Positions 1-8,819 of a stretch of DNA of 18,515 bases are shown piece by piece (the first letter of the stretch is position 1; every line of letters begins with the position of its first letter). The stretch spans positions 1 through 18,515 of the forward strand of contig WQZK01000012.1 of NCBI GenBank assembly GCA_009780765.1, in the 5' to 3' direction. The DNA is from Defluviitaleaceae bacterium (GTDB taxonomy: Bacteria > Bacillota > Clostridia > Lachnospirales > UBA5962). A model generated the notes under the pieces. That model was not told where the DNA came from. It saw only the letters and a list, made by a program, of their open reading frames with translations, and ran no database searches. The translations under genes and the position numbers were made by a program.

Positions 1-2
1 AG

Positions 3-197
3 TATGACTATAAAACAAGATGGGGAAACTCGCACAGCAAAAAAGAAATTCCGAATTGGCTTGACATCATCATCAGAGAACACAATGCATTTGATCATTT
101 GGAAATACCCATGTGGTTTGAAAGTGAGTTCAGGCGAGAACTCCCTAATACACTTGGCTTTGGTATTGTTGATTTGCGTGACAATAAAAATCTATAA
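3..197 (+). CDS. C-terminal end of an unrecognised protein (partial, 5' end outside window)
   Basis: An open frame enters from the left edge and ends at TAA 195-197, giving 64 residues. The composition looks like a real soluble protein: charged and aromatic-rich, with a WGNSHSKKEIPNWLD stretch near the start and GFGIVDLRD near the end. The overlapping frame starting with ATG at 4 is Ser/Thr-rich with a spurious hydrophobic tail and looks like a shadow. I do not recognise the family. Positions 198-442 between this stop and the next gene show only short broken frames. With a defence-type gene next door, it may be the tail of another accessory gene, but nothing in the residues proves that. Confidence 0.4.
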   Translation, partial: YDYKTRWGNSHSKKEIPNWLDIIIREHNAFDHLEIPMWFESEFRRELPNTLGFGIVDLRDNKNL

Positions 198-442
198 AGT
201 AGGTTATACATGTGATGTACATTGCAACTGAACCTCTAAATAGTTTTTCAAGTATAAGGGCATTAAAGATACGTGAAATCTGATAATGAAAGAGCCAGCA
301 CAGTTTGAAAAAATGCAGAAAAAGGTATGACAAGTAGTGTTTTTAGCGGACTTAATGATAATAAAATTTGATAACGAAACAGGAATAGCAATCTGGATAA
401 AATGGCTATTATATGAAGCTAGAAAAGGGAGTTGAAGGGTAT

Positions 443-1189
443 ATGAGGTTCTACAAGAGAAATGATGTTTATACAGATGAAGAAAAACTTGATGAAAGCA
501 AAGAAATATATAAATTTATGGGCTTTGACAGATTAGTTGAAATGCTAAAATATAATAAAATGTACTTAAGAAATGTAATAAAATGGGATGATACATGGGA
601 ATATCCAGCAAGATATTTTGCACGAAATGAAGATGAACTTAACAATCTTCAAGTAGATATATATGGTAGCTGTTGGTGTACCACGGAATATACAGATGCT
701 CTTTGGCGTATTTATTCACAAGATAAAAAAAGTGCATGCATAAAAACAACAGTAAAAAAACTCAAAGATGCAATTAAACACCAAAAACACGATAGTTATT
801 TTTTTCTTGACAAGGTTGTATATGTTTCTGATGAAGAAGAGGCAATGGAACTGGTCAAGTCTATATCATTAATGAGACTTTTTGGTCAACATACTGTTGT
901 TGATGGGATTGACATTACTAAAATACTATTGTCGACAATAAAGAGAAAGGCTTTTGAACATGAAAAAGAAGTTCGGTTATTGGTACAAAATGCTTCACCT
1001 ACAGATAAGTTGGAAGATGGTATCTTCATTGATATTGACTATTCAGAATTAATAAGTGAAGTTATCTTGGATCCTAGAGTTGACGAGCGTTATATCAGTG
1101 AGAAGAAAAGCATATTAGCAAATGATTATAATATCAAATGTCGGCGTTCAGACCTTTATGATACTACGAGACGATTCAAATTAAAATAA
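443..1189 (+). CDS. DUF2971 family protein
   Basis: The 248-residue product matches the layout of DUF2971 as I know it. It has an N-terminal IYKF segment followed by a helix and a YLRN..KWDDTWEYP stretch (the family's usual 'falls in N-D-P-F-E' position). In the middle is an ALWRIYSQ segment (family consensus MWshYa) and then a strand, ACIKTTV. A late FEHEKEVRLLV segment carries the conserved E.E.R pattern. No signal peptide or membrane segment is visible. The biochemical role of DUF2971 is not established; members are common in accessory and defence regions. I chose ATG 443 because AGGGAG and GAAGGG lie just upstream of it; an in-frame ATG at 413 would add 10 residues but lacks a clear ribosome binding site. 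The flanking DNA on both sides is decayed. Confidence 0.75.
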   Translation: MRFYKRNDVYTDEEKLDESKEIYKFMGFDRLVEMLKYNKMYLRNVIKWDDTWEYPARYFARNEDELNNLQVDIYGSCWCTTEYTDALWRIYSQDKKSACIKTTVKKLKDAIKHQKHDSYFFLDKVVYVSDEEEAMELVKSISLMRLFGQHTVVDGIDITKILLSTIKRKAFEHEKEVRLLVQNASPTDKLEDGIFIDIDYSELISEVILDPRVDERYISEKKSILANDYNIKCRRSDLYDTTRRFKLK

Positions 1190-1207
1190 ATATAGGGAAT
1201 ATAGTTG

Positions 1208-1512
1208 ATGACTTTAATAAATAGGACTAAATATTATCAAATAAATCTTTTTGCCATTGGTACTTCTAGTTACCTTGCTATTGCCAACTACTTTCCTTGT
1301 TAAATTAACTACGCATTATCCATATAATGTGATGTTCATTATAGCGAGCTTTTATCTATGTGGTATTGAACGTCTGATTAAACAATTATACATAGCACTG
1401 AGATTTTTTAATTTAATTCAATTATAAAGATCCTATTGCAAGAACAGATGCGATGGATATTCTATCCACTTTGGATAAATTAATAGTAGATTCCTATACC
1501 ATAACAAGTTAG
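1208..1512 (+). pseudogene. Decayed small membrane-protein gene (two frame changes)
   Basis: This stretch between the DUF2971 and caspase genes has no intact gene, but three consecutive frames join into one plausible protein. ATG 1208 opens a frame (MTLINRTKYYQINL...) that stops at 1303. A second frame, open 1245-1427, encodes two hydrophobic segments separated by KLTTHYPYN, then a basic helix with ERLIKQLYIALRFF. A third frame continues with IARTDAMDILSTLDKLIVD and stops at 1512. The two frame changes are in the same direction. The composite would be a small two-helix membrane protein with a cytoplasmic tail. I do not recognise the family. The alternative is coincidental open frames in AT-rich DNA. 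Confidence 0.35.
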
Positions 1513-1544
1513 TAATAATTTTTTGAAAGGATAATTATTTTAGT

Positions 1545-3032
1545 ATGAAGAAAGTGGCACTCTTATTTGGGGTAGATGATTACCCTCAAAATAAACTAAA
1601 AAATGCTGTGAATGATGTAGTTGGCTTATCAGAAAAACTAATAAAACTCGGTTTCGATGTTAAAACCTGCCTAAATCCCAAAGTAGAAACTATGAGTAGA
1701 GAACTTTCATCTTTTAAATTAAATCTTGATGATGCAAATGTTGCACTTTTCTTTTTTGCGGGTCATGGTGTTCAATGTAAGGGAGAAAATTTCTTAGCTG
1801 CAATTGACACTAGCTTTGTAGATGAGTCATCTTGCAAATATAGTGCAATATCAATGAATATGATTATTGAATATTTTGAAGGAAGTAAGGTTAGCACAAA
1901 GATAATCATATTGGATGCTTGTAGAGATAATCCCTTCGTAAAGTGGCGAACTGTTTCCAATGACGGTCTTGCACCTATGTATGCACCAAAAGGAACAATC
2001 ATTGCTTATTCAACTTCACCAGGGCAAAAGGCATCAGATGTTAGCAACAGTAACAATAGCGTTTATACAAACGCACTTCTTATGCACATTGGTGCAAAGA
2101 AAATCACTATTGAGGATATGTTTAAGCGCGTTCGCAATACAGTAAGCTCACACACAAATCATACACAAATTACGTGGGAGCATACCTCTTTGATGGGTAA
2201 TTTTTATTTCAACTCTGGATATGATGAAAGCGATTTGCAGACGACATATTCGGAAAATGCTTTGGCAGATGAATATTTCGTTTTTGAGAGTGAAAATCCT
2301 CTGAAAGAAATAGTGTCACAACTTAAAACATATAACTGGTACAAACAAAACCCAGCTATTAGTAAACTCAGTAAAGTAAAAAATCTTAAAATGCAAGCAA
2401 TGCCTAGGGATGATTTATTCATTCTAGGGAGAAATATTTATCAAGCCGCTTGTGGTAACTCTGCTAGTGCTATTGGATGGATTGATAACATAGGAAGTAA
2501 CCTTGATAACATTCGAGGTAATGCCGCCATGCACATACTGAATGGAATACTTTTTGAAATATATTTTTCAAGTAAGGGCAGACTTCGCAAACGTTTCAAA
2601 ATTGGATTTTTCGAAAAACCAATTAAGTTATGTCAATTAGAAAAATACGAAAAATGTAGTATATTCATTCGCAGTTTTTTAGAACAATATCCAAACCGTA
2701 TTGTATACCTTCCAGGTACAACAGAAGTAATGTCAGTTGATGTAATACTTGAAAAATACGACGGCTGTCTGCCTTCTAATAGTTCGAATGCAAAACATCA
2801 AATTGTAGAAATTTATGTTGATGGGTTAGCAAGTATGTATGATGAAGATGGTTTGAAATTTATTACGGGCAACCAATTATGTGTTAGAACAAGGATTTCA
2901 CAATTTCAAAGTGATTTTACTGATAAAATTGTTGTTCCAACAAATAAGATTAAAATGACATTTAATATGCCAGTTAATAAGGATAGTATGATTGGAGTCC
3001 CTTGGAATTATCAAATTTTAAGGTATGTTTAG
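1545..3032 (+). CDS. Caspase-fold (peptidase C14 / metacaspase-like) protein
   Basis: Residues about 1-225 form a clear caspase-like cysteine peptidase domain. It has a first strand KKVALLFGVDDY, then FFFAGHG with the catalytic His at residue 74, then IILDACRDNP with the catalytic Cys at residue 126. These are followed by the family segments GTIIAYSTSPG and WEHTSLMG. Both catalytic residues are present, so the enzyme should be active after activation. Residues about 230-495 are an uncharacterised C-terminal region with no membrane segment, including LGRNIYQAACGNSASAI near 295; it could sense a trigger or bind a partner. Bacterial caspase-like proteases are known as death effectors in antiphage systems, for example next to gasdermins or CRISPR-linked sensors; no gasdermin or CRISPR is visible here. 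AAAGGA lies 13 bases before ATG, a rather long spacing. A weak promoter (TTGGAT, 18 bp, TATACC) sits at 1471-1500. Confidence 0.88.
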   Translation: MKKVALLFGVDDYPQNKLKNAVNDVVGLSEKLIKLGFDVKTCLNPKVETMSRELSSFKLNLDDANVALFFFAGHGVQCKGENFLAAIDTSFVDESSCKYSAISMNMIIEYFEGSKVSTKIIILDACRDNPFVKWRTVSNDGLAPMYAPKGTIIAYSTSPGQKASDVSNSNNSVYTNALLMHIGAKKITIEDMFKRVRNTVSSHTNHTQITWEHTSLMGNFYFNSGYDESDLQTTYSENALADEYFVFESENPLKEIVSQLKTYNWYKQNPAISKLSKVKNLKMQAMPRDDLFILGRNIYQAACGNSASAIGWIDNIGSNLDNIRGNAAMHILNGILFEIYFSSKGRLRKRFKIGFFEKPIKLCQLEKYEKCSIFIRSFLEQYPNRIVYLPGTTEVMSVDVILEKYDGCLPSNSSNAKHQIVEIYVDGLASMYDEDGLKFITGNQLCVRTRISQFQSDFTDKIVVPTNKIKMTFNMPVNKDSMIGVPWNYQILRYV

Positions 3033-3258
3033 ATACATTAATATTGTGAAAATAGGTTTAAGCTTAACTTGTTTATAAAATCTACTTTCGCTAGACAAGA
3101 GCTATAGCATATATTTTAATTAAAGAGCAAAAAGGTGTTTTGAAGGTTCTACCCCATAAAGCTAATTTAGAATAGTTATGCTAAAGAGGTTTTTGGATAT
3201 ATAAAACTAAAAGAAAAACATAATTTGATAGAAGTATATGATGAAAGGGGTGGATCAA

Positions 3259-6200
3259 GTGAATAACAATATTAACTGGTCACAATTTGAAGCTTGCAAC
3301 CAAGACCAAACAACCTCGTTTGAAAATATGTGCAGGCTATTGTTTAATCGTATGTTTTTTGATAATAATGCTATCTTGCACTCTAATCCTAATAATCCAG
3401 GTATTGAAGTATTACCAGTATTACATACAAAAACTAATAAACAAATAAGTTTTCAATCTAAGTATGTTACTTCGATAGGAGAAGCCTACAAACAATTTGC
3501 TGAGTCTACGAGAAAAGCTGTTAAATATTATACTAATCAACTAGATACAATTTACTTTTATTGCAATAAAGAATTGACTACTACAAGCAAGCAATACAAA
3601 GCTATCGAAACTACATTGCAGTCAGCCAATATTACCCTTGTATTGGTAAATAATCAAGCTATTTTAGATAGGGTTATTGAATATCCCATAATTGCATCTT
3701 TATACTTTAACCAGCATAATCTTACTCCAAATTGGTTTAAGTCTCATATTGAGGTAAGCCTTGATTCATTAGGTCCACGATATAATAGTGAGTTGAATGT
3801 AGACACTAATATAGGAGAATATGTTGAGCTATTTTCACAAACGGATGACTCAATACACCGTATAAATCAAAAAAAGTTCGTTGCTATGAAAGAAATTAAG
3901 AAAAACATATGGAGATATTCTGGCTATAATCGCGACTTAATTGACAAAATATATGATAAGATACTTTCTATAGTAGATATTAGTTTAAGTACTATATCTC
4001 AATGTTTAAGTTGGTCAACAACTTTACAGGAAGAATTTTCTATAGAGTTCACAAAATTGAGTATGGAAATATCGAAAAAAGAGAGTTGCTTTGTAAATGG
4101 CAAGTCTGACGAAAATATAAGTGAAATGAATAAGATTAGGTCTGAGGTTCGAAATTTAGAGTGGCTTTTGAATACTCCTAGGCTAGTAAGTTTTGACGAT
4201 ACAGAAAGAAAGCTAATAACAGGTAAAGTTTTAGTTATAAGTGGTGAGGCAGGGAGTGGAAAATCACAATTATTTGCCACTGCTGCAGAAAAAAATATTT
4301 CTCTAGGTAATAGGGCGTTACTTTTACTAGGACATACGTTTTTATCGAGTAATCCAATAAATACTTCAATTGTTGAGCAGCTAAATTTGACATATTCAAT
4401 AAGTGAATTACTATATGTTCTTGAGGGTCTTGGTGAAGCAGATGGGTGCTGCACTGTGATATACATAGATGCTTTAAATGAAAGTGCAACAAGAGATATT
4501 TGGAAAACCGGTCTTATCCAATTTATTAATGAAGTAAATAAACTAAAATTTGTTCGTTTAGCTGTGTCAGTTCGCTCAGGCTATGAAAAACTGGTATTTG
4601 ATGATACAACCCTTAGCCGAATTAAAAATAGTGAGATTGCTGAAATAATACATTATGGATTTCGGGAGAATTTAGCAGATGCTATGACATCATTTTTAAA
4701 TTACTACAATATATCTTTTTCCCCTGCTTACTTTTTGCAGTATGAGATGACTAATCCGCTATTCCTAACACTTTTTTGTAAAACTTATAACGGCGAAAAT
4801 TACGATATGCTTACACTTTTTGAGAAAATTATAGAAAAAACAGGTGAAGATATTGAAAAAACTATAAATGTAGACGGCTTATCAGGTAGCTTTAAAAATT
4901 TTGTTGCTGAAGTTGTACAGTTTATGGTGGATAACGATTCGCATTATATCTCAAAAATGGATATTTTAAATTTAGGCTACTGGAAAACACACGGATTAGA
5001 TAATCATAAAACACCATTTATTGCAGCACTAGAAAAATCAGGACTATTACTTAGTTTTTTCAGGTCTGAATCTTATATATACTCTTTTGGATATAATTTA
5101 CTTGAAGATTTTCTACTAGCGAAACATATGTTCAAAAAATTCTCAGATAAAGAAAGTCTGAAAATTTACTTGCAAAATGAAGTATCAAAAATAAATAAAG
5201 GTGATTTTCGTGTAGATATAAATGTATTTATAATCATCTGTGGACTATATGCCGAAAAATATGGAGAAGAATGCATAGATGTTATTAACGATGTAGTTGA
5301 TGAAAATTATAAATACGATCTTGCTAAACATTATGTTGAATCTTTTATTTGGCGAAAATCAAATAATATAAATAGTGAGTATTTTATAGATTTTGTAAAC
5401 GACCATCAAGTGGATTGCGATATAGTTTGGAATGTATTAATTGCTAACAGTACAAAGGAAAGCCACCCTCTAAATGCCGAATTACTCCACAATATTTTAC
5501 TTCATAAACCGCTTAACGAACGTGATTACATGTGGACAATATATATCAATAAATTATATGAAGAAGAGAGATTATTTCAGCTAGTTGAACTTTTTGACAA
5601 GGGAAAATATTTAAGTAAAATGTCCCAAACGGTAATAGAGTTACTTCTAAAACTGTTTGGCTGGCTATTAACATCTTCTAATAGGCCTTTGAGAGATAAG
5701 GCGTCGAAAGCAATGATTGAGTTACTAAAGTTAAATTTTCACATGTGCAAAGGCTTACTTCAAGCATTTGAATCCGTAAATGATCCGTATGTTATTCAAC
5801 GTTTGTATGGAGTTGTTTTTGGTGCTTGTATGAAGCGTGTCCGCAAAGAGAACGATGATGTAAATTTCAAAGAATTATCAGTTTATGTATATGATGTGAT
5901 TTTTAATCAAGATAATGTATATCCAGATGTCTTGTTGCGCGATTATGCTAGATTGATTATTGAAAGATGGATATATGAATTTCCATGTGTTGCAAATGAA
6001 ATTGATTGTAATAAAGTCCGCCCACCATATCGCTCAGAGGCTATTCCGATTGTCGAAGAGGAAGAGTATTATCTTAAAGATGTAAGAAATAGTGGATTCA
6101 ATCGTATTGTATATTCAATGAAGACTGAAAAACAAGGCATGTATGGTGATTTTGGTAGGTATGTTTTCCAATCGGCACTAAACTACTTTAAAGATGTCAA

Positions 6201-7566
6201 TATAGAGAACTTATATCACTATGCTATGCAATTCATCCGAGATGAATTGGGATATAGTGATGACTTGTTTGGAGTCCGTGATACTAGCGATAGATACTAT
6301 GATAGGCACGATACTAAAAAAGCTGAACGAATCGGCAAGAAATATCAGTGGATAGCTATGTATAATATATTGGCTAGAATTTCTGATACACATCATCTAG
6401 ATGGGCGTTGGAGAGACTTTGGAGAAGATGTTGATACATTTGAAGGGGCTTGGGAACCTGATGTTCGTGACTTCGACCCAACTCTAAACAATAGCTTTTT
6501 ATTACCTCCAAACTTACCAAAATTTAATACAAATGAAACCTTAGAGGATGAGTTTGTTTGCCTAACAGAAAAAAATCGAGAAAGTATTATAGAATGGGCA
6601 AAGTCAGAAGGTAATTTTTTAGATAAGCATCCTAAAAAGTTGCAGCTTGTTGATGAAACAGGTCAAGAGTGGATAATGTTGTACCAATACGAAAATATAA
6701 AAAACACATCTAAAGATGACTATGATACCCCTGGTAGACAAGATATATGGTCGATGTCATTTGGAACCGTTGTAAAACAAGAATCATTTGAAGACATAAT
6801 GAGTGATCTTAAAACAAGGAATTTTATGGGCAGATGGTTTCCCGAAGGATATAGTATATATCAATTATTTAATAGAGAATATTATTGGTCTCCAAGTTGT
6901 AATAATGTATTTAGAGATTCTTGGCGGGAGTATGAAATTGAAACAGGAGAAAAGATTGTTGAAAAACATAATAGTATGATACCAAAATTTAAATCAACTA
7001 TGGAAGATTTGGATGAATTACCTGTAAGAGAGCTTGAAAACCTTCTCGAAAATTATGATACTGATGATTCAAAACTTGGTGTGTCTCTATACTTTGAGGA
7101 AAAAGAATGGGAAACTACTGTAAATGTAAAAAAACTACTAGCAAAGGTTATGCCGACTTATTCGAATTTTACATGGGAAGAAGGATATGACTCATCCCAA
7201 GAAGAATCCACTTCATTTTATATGCCGTGTAAAGATATTATCGATTATCTCGAATTAGAGCAACGAGAGTATGATGGATATTTTTACAATAAGGATGATA
7301 TACTTGTCGCATTTGATGGGACTTTATCTAAGAATAGCAATGGATTATTAATAAGAAAAGACTATATTGAAAAATACTTAGCAGACAACAACTTGCGATT
7401 GTTCTGGGCATGTTTAGGTGAGAAAAACTTCCACTCTGGTGGCATAAGTAGCCGTGATTTTGTCAGGGGTGAATGGAGTGGTTTATTCCATCTTGAAAAT
7501 GGTAGCGTTATAGGAAAAATGGAGCATAAAGAGCTTTACTCTTACCCTTATAAACTACGGAATTAA
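3259..7566 (+). CDS. Nuclease-STAND NTPase protein (Avs-like architecture)
   Basis: A 1435-residue protein. The N-terminal 150 residues resemble a PD-(D/E)XK (Mrr/Cap4-like) nuclease: an SFENMCRLLF helix, then GIE with Glu at about residue 50, then SFQSKYV with the Q-x-K signature at about 66-68. A P-loop NTPase follows: Walker A GEAGSGKS at about 329-336 and Walker B VIYIDALNES with Asp at about 404, which is the STAND-type DALNE form. From about 430 on it is helical and repeat-like, and near 1025 it carries AERIGKKYQWIAMYNILAR, a conserved-looking stretch I associate with large STAND defence proteins. By analogy with Avs proteins, the C-terminus would recognise a phage molecule, the STAND module would oligomerise and the nuclease would cut DNA. 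GTG 3259 is chosen because AAAGGGGTGG lies just before it; ATG 3238 or 3241 would add 6-7 residues without a ribosome binding site. It appears to be a single-gene unit. Confidence 0.85.
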   Translation: MNNNINWSQFEACNQDQTTSFENMCRLLFNRMFFDNNAILHSNPNNPGIEVLPVLHTKTNKQISFQSKYVTSIGEAYKQFAESTRKAVKYYTNQLDTIYFYCNKELTTTSKQYKAIETTLQSANITLVLVNNQAILDRVIEYPIIASLYFNQHNLTPNWFKSHIEVSLDSLGPRYNSELNVDTNIGEYVELFSQTDDSIHRINQKKFVAMKEIKKNIWRYSGYNRDLIDKIYDKILSIVDISLSTISQCLSWSTTLQEEFSIEFTKLSMEISKKESCFVNGKSDENISEMNKIRSEVRNLEWLLNTPRLVSFDDTERKLITGKVLVISGEAGSGKSQLFATAAEKNISLGNRALLLLGHTFLSSNPINTSIVEQLNLTYSISELLYVLEGLGEADGCCTVIYIDALNESATRDIWKTGLIQFINEVNKLKFVRLAVSVRSGYEKLVFDDTTLSRIKNSEIAEIIHYGFRENLADAMTSFLNYYNISFSPAYFLQYEMTNPLFLTLFCKTYNGENYDMLTLFEKIIEKTGEDIEKTINVDGLSGSFKNFVAEVVQFMVDNDSHYISKMDILNLGYWKTHGLDNHKTPFIAALEKSGLLLSFFRSESYIYSFGYNLLEDFLLAKHMFKKFSDKESLKIYLQNEVSKINKGDFRVDINVFIIICGLYAEKYGEECIDVINDVVDENYKYDLAKHYVESFIWRKSNNINSEYFIDFVNDHQVDCDIVWNVLIANSTKESHPLNAELLHNILLHKPLNERDYMWTIYINKLYEEERLFQLVELFDKGKYLSKMSQTVIELLLKLFGWLLTSSNRPLRDKASKAMIELLKLNFHMCKGLLQAFESVNDPYVIQRLYGVVFGACMKRVRKENDDVNFKELSVYVYDVIFNQDNVYPDVLLRDYARLIIERWIYEFPCVANEIDCNKVRPPYRSEAIPIVEEEEYYLKDVRNSGFNRIVYSMKTEKQGMYGDFGRYVFQSALNYFKDVNIENLYHYAMQFIRDELGYSDDLFGVRDTSDRYYDRHDTKKAERIGKKYQWIAMYNILARISDTHHLDGRWRDFGEDVDTFEGAWEPDVRDFDPTLNNSFLLPPNLPKFNTNETLEDEFVCLTEKNRESIIEWAKSEGNFLDKHPKKLQLVDETGQEWIMLYQYENIKNTSKDDYDTPGRQDIWSMSFGTVVKQESFEDIMSDLKTRNFMGRWFPEGYSIYQLFNREYYWSPSCNNVFRDSWREYEIETGEKIVEKHNSMIPKFKSTMEDLDELPVRELENLLENYDTDDSKLGVSLYFEEKEWETTVNVKKLLAKVMPTYSNFTWEEGYDSSQEESTSFYMPCKDIIDYLELEQREYDGYFYNKDDILVAFDGTLSKNSNGLLIRKDYIEKYLADNNLRLFWACLGEKNFHSGGISSRDFVRGEWSGLFHLENGSVIGKMEHKELYSYPYKLRN

Positions 7567-7579
7567 TAGTTTTGATAAA

Positions 7580-7614
7580 CAAATCCCCTAGCTAAACATA
7601 ATCTAAGGGATTTG
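7580..7614 (+). terminator. Stem-loop after the STAND gene
   Basis: An inverted repeat with 12-bp arms and one mismatch (CAAATCCCCTAG and CTAAGGGATTTG) encloses an 11-base loop, 13 bases after the STAND stop codon. There is no T-run after the stem, so it is a weak intrinsic terminator at best. It could also serve as a processing hairpin. Confidence 0.45.
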
Positions 7615-7627
7615 AGTTAACTGCTGC

Positions 7628-7819
7628 CTATAGCTGGTTATCATCAACGTGAGTATATATCTCAGTAGTCGCCAGATTTTCGTGTCCAAAAATTTGTTGC
7701 AATGAGCGTATGTCTATTCTGCCATATTTGTACATAAGTGTATCATTTGTATGACATAATGTATGAGCTGAAATGGTAGAAACGTCGAATCCAGCTATCC
7801 TAACATATTTTTTTACAAT
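7628..7819 (-). pseudogene. Tyrosine recombinase (integrase) C-terminal remnant
   Basis: Read on the minus strand, 63 residues match the C-terminal catalytic part of phage/ICE-type tyrosine recombinases. AHTLCHTND is the HxxR box with Arg replaced by Cys (TGT, one transition from CGT). It is followed by MYKYGRIDIRSLQQIFGHE with the second catalytic His, and TTEIYTHVDD with the nucleophilic Tyr. An in-frame TAA lies just upstream, at forward 7820-7822, and nothing recognisable of the N-terminal or core-binding domains is left. With most of the protein gone and the essential Arg changed, it cannot be active. It is a relic of an integrated element and supports a mobile origin for this region. 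Confidence 0.8.
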
Positions 7820-7950
7820 TTACTGTAAGATTATTTCTCATGTCCATCCAAGCTGATATTGAAGACTTAGCCGAAAGGGTAAACTAAGTGGAGAGAAAAA
7901 GAGCTAGTGGACCTATGAGATGACTATTTCAGTATTGAGGAGGCTAAGTA

Positions 7951-8352
7951 ATGACCAACTTACTTGTTGGCAATGGTGTCAATATAAAACATGGTGGATA
8001 TTGTTTTAGTAACGCAGATATTGTGTTGAGGGGATTAAAATCTCTTGAAAGCGATGATTTCCCAAAGCATATTATTATGGATGAGCCAATTTCAGTGAAA
8101 TATTTCTTAGGTCATTTATTTGTCGAAATTATTAACACCCTTTCAGGTGCAAACGATAGATATGCAGTTCTTACTGTAGGGAAAGAGTCATTGGCTGATT
8201 TCAAGCGGAAGTACAACGACAAGAAATCGCTGAAAATGACTGACATTGGGTTTGAGGATTATTACTTAATTTATGATATTATTTGCAACAAAAACAGACT
8301 AGGAAATCCTAAGCGATACAATATCAGAACAATAATTGAACTAACTTTTTAA
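7951..8352 (+). pseudogene. SIR2-like gene, fragment 1 (N-terminal)
   Basis: This 133-residue frame has an excellent start: GAGGAGG seven bases before ATG. It begins MTNLLVGNGVNIKHGG, and the GNG.N..GG segment is the nucleotide-binding first loop typical of SIR2-like domains in defence proteins. It stops at TAA 8350-8352 directly after a run of five T, and the protein sense continues in the -1 frame (next entry). The first of three consecutive pieces of one gene of roughly 490 codons. SIR2-like effectors of antiphage systems hydrolyse NAD+ upon infection; here that is family knowledge only. A leftover frame at about 7839-7890, upstream of the start, is too short to assign. Confidence 0.7.
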
Positions 8353-8819
8353 ATTCGATTTATGATAACGGAAACGTAAATGTCGCATACAAGGCGTTTT
8401 CAGAAGAGTTTGTGGGGTGGTTAAGAGATTACGAAAAAATTTTCACCACAAATTACGATAAAAATATAGAGTTAGCTACTGGCAAAAGTGTTTTTCATTT
8501 GCATGGGGATTTTGATACTTTGGAAGATGTATATCAAAAAGACTCCTTTCGAAATAGTCTACCAGACAAGCCGTATAAAAATACATCGGTAGATGAAGGT
8601 TTTTTGCATCTTTATTCAACCGCTATAACCACGTATAGCGACAACTATAAACAATATCGAGTGAACTTAAGTTCCGTTGCAAATAAGGGAATTGATAAAC
8701 TGGCAGATGCGTACTTAAATAATCCTGGTGTGACAAAAGATGTGGACTCATGGGGAGACGATGTAGATGACTTAGTTGCCCGTTTAGGTGTGGCTGTGAA
8801 GTTGAGAATCCAAATTTAA
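8340..8819 (+). pseudogene. SIR2-like gene, fragment 2 (catalytic core)
   Basis: The frame opens at 8340, overlapping the end of fragment 1, and continues the protein without loss: NFLNSIYDNGN, then KAFSEEFVGWL, then KIFTTNYDKNIE and VFHLHGDF. TTNYD and HLHG are the hallmark Asn/Asp and catalytic His motifs of SIR2-like NADases, so the active site is encoded even though the reading frame is broken. An internal GTG at 8412 is the only annotatable start and lacks a ribosome binding site, which argues against independent translation. The frame ends at 8819 after LARLGVAVKLRIQI, where the last residues are already out of register. Confidence 0.7.

Noticed and set aside
4..231. 75-codon frame beginning with ATG at the left edge
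   Set aside because: The overlapping frame ending at 197 has much more protein-like composition; this one is a Ser/Thr-rich shadow with a chance hydrophobic end.
3033..3258. Possible gene remnant or promoter between the caspase and STAND genes
   Set aside because: Only short broken frames, a 10-bp palindrome TTAAGCTTAA and weak promoter-like hexamers with poor spacing are present; nothing can be assigned.
3999..4492. Minus-strand frames of 155 and 85 codons
   Set aside because: They lie antisense to the Walker A/B region of the STAND gene, have no ribosome binding sites, and are rich in Ser, Leu and Phe as expected of antisense shadows.
7820..7950. Short frame MSIQADIEDLAERVN just upstream of the SIR2-like gene
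   Set aside because: Fifteen codons without a ribosome binding site; possibly a tail of a lost gene but too short to identify.
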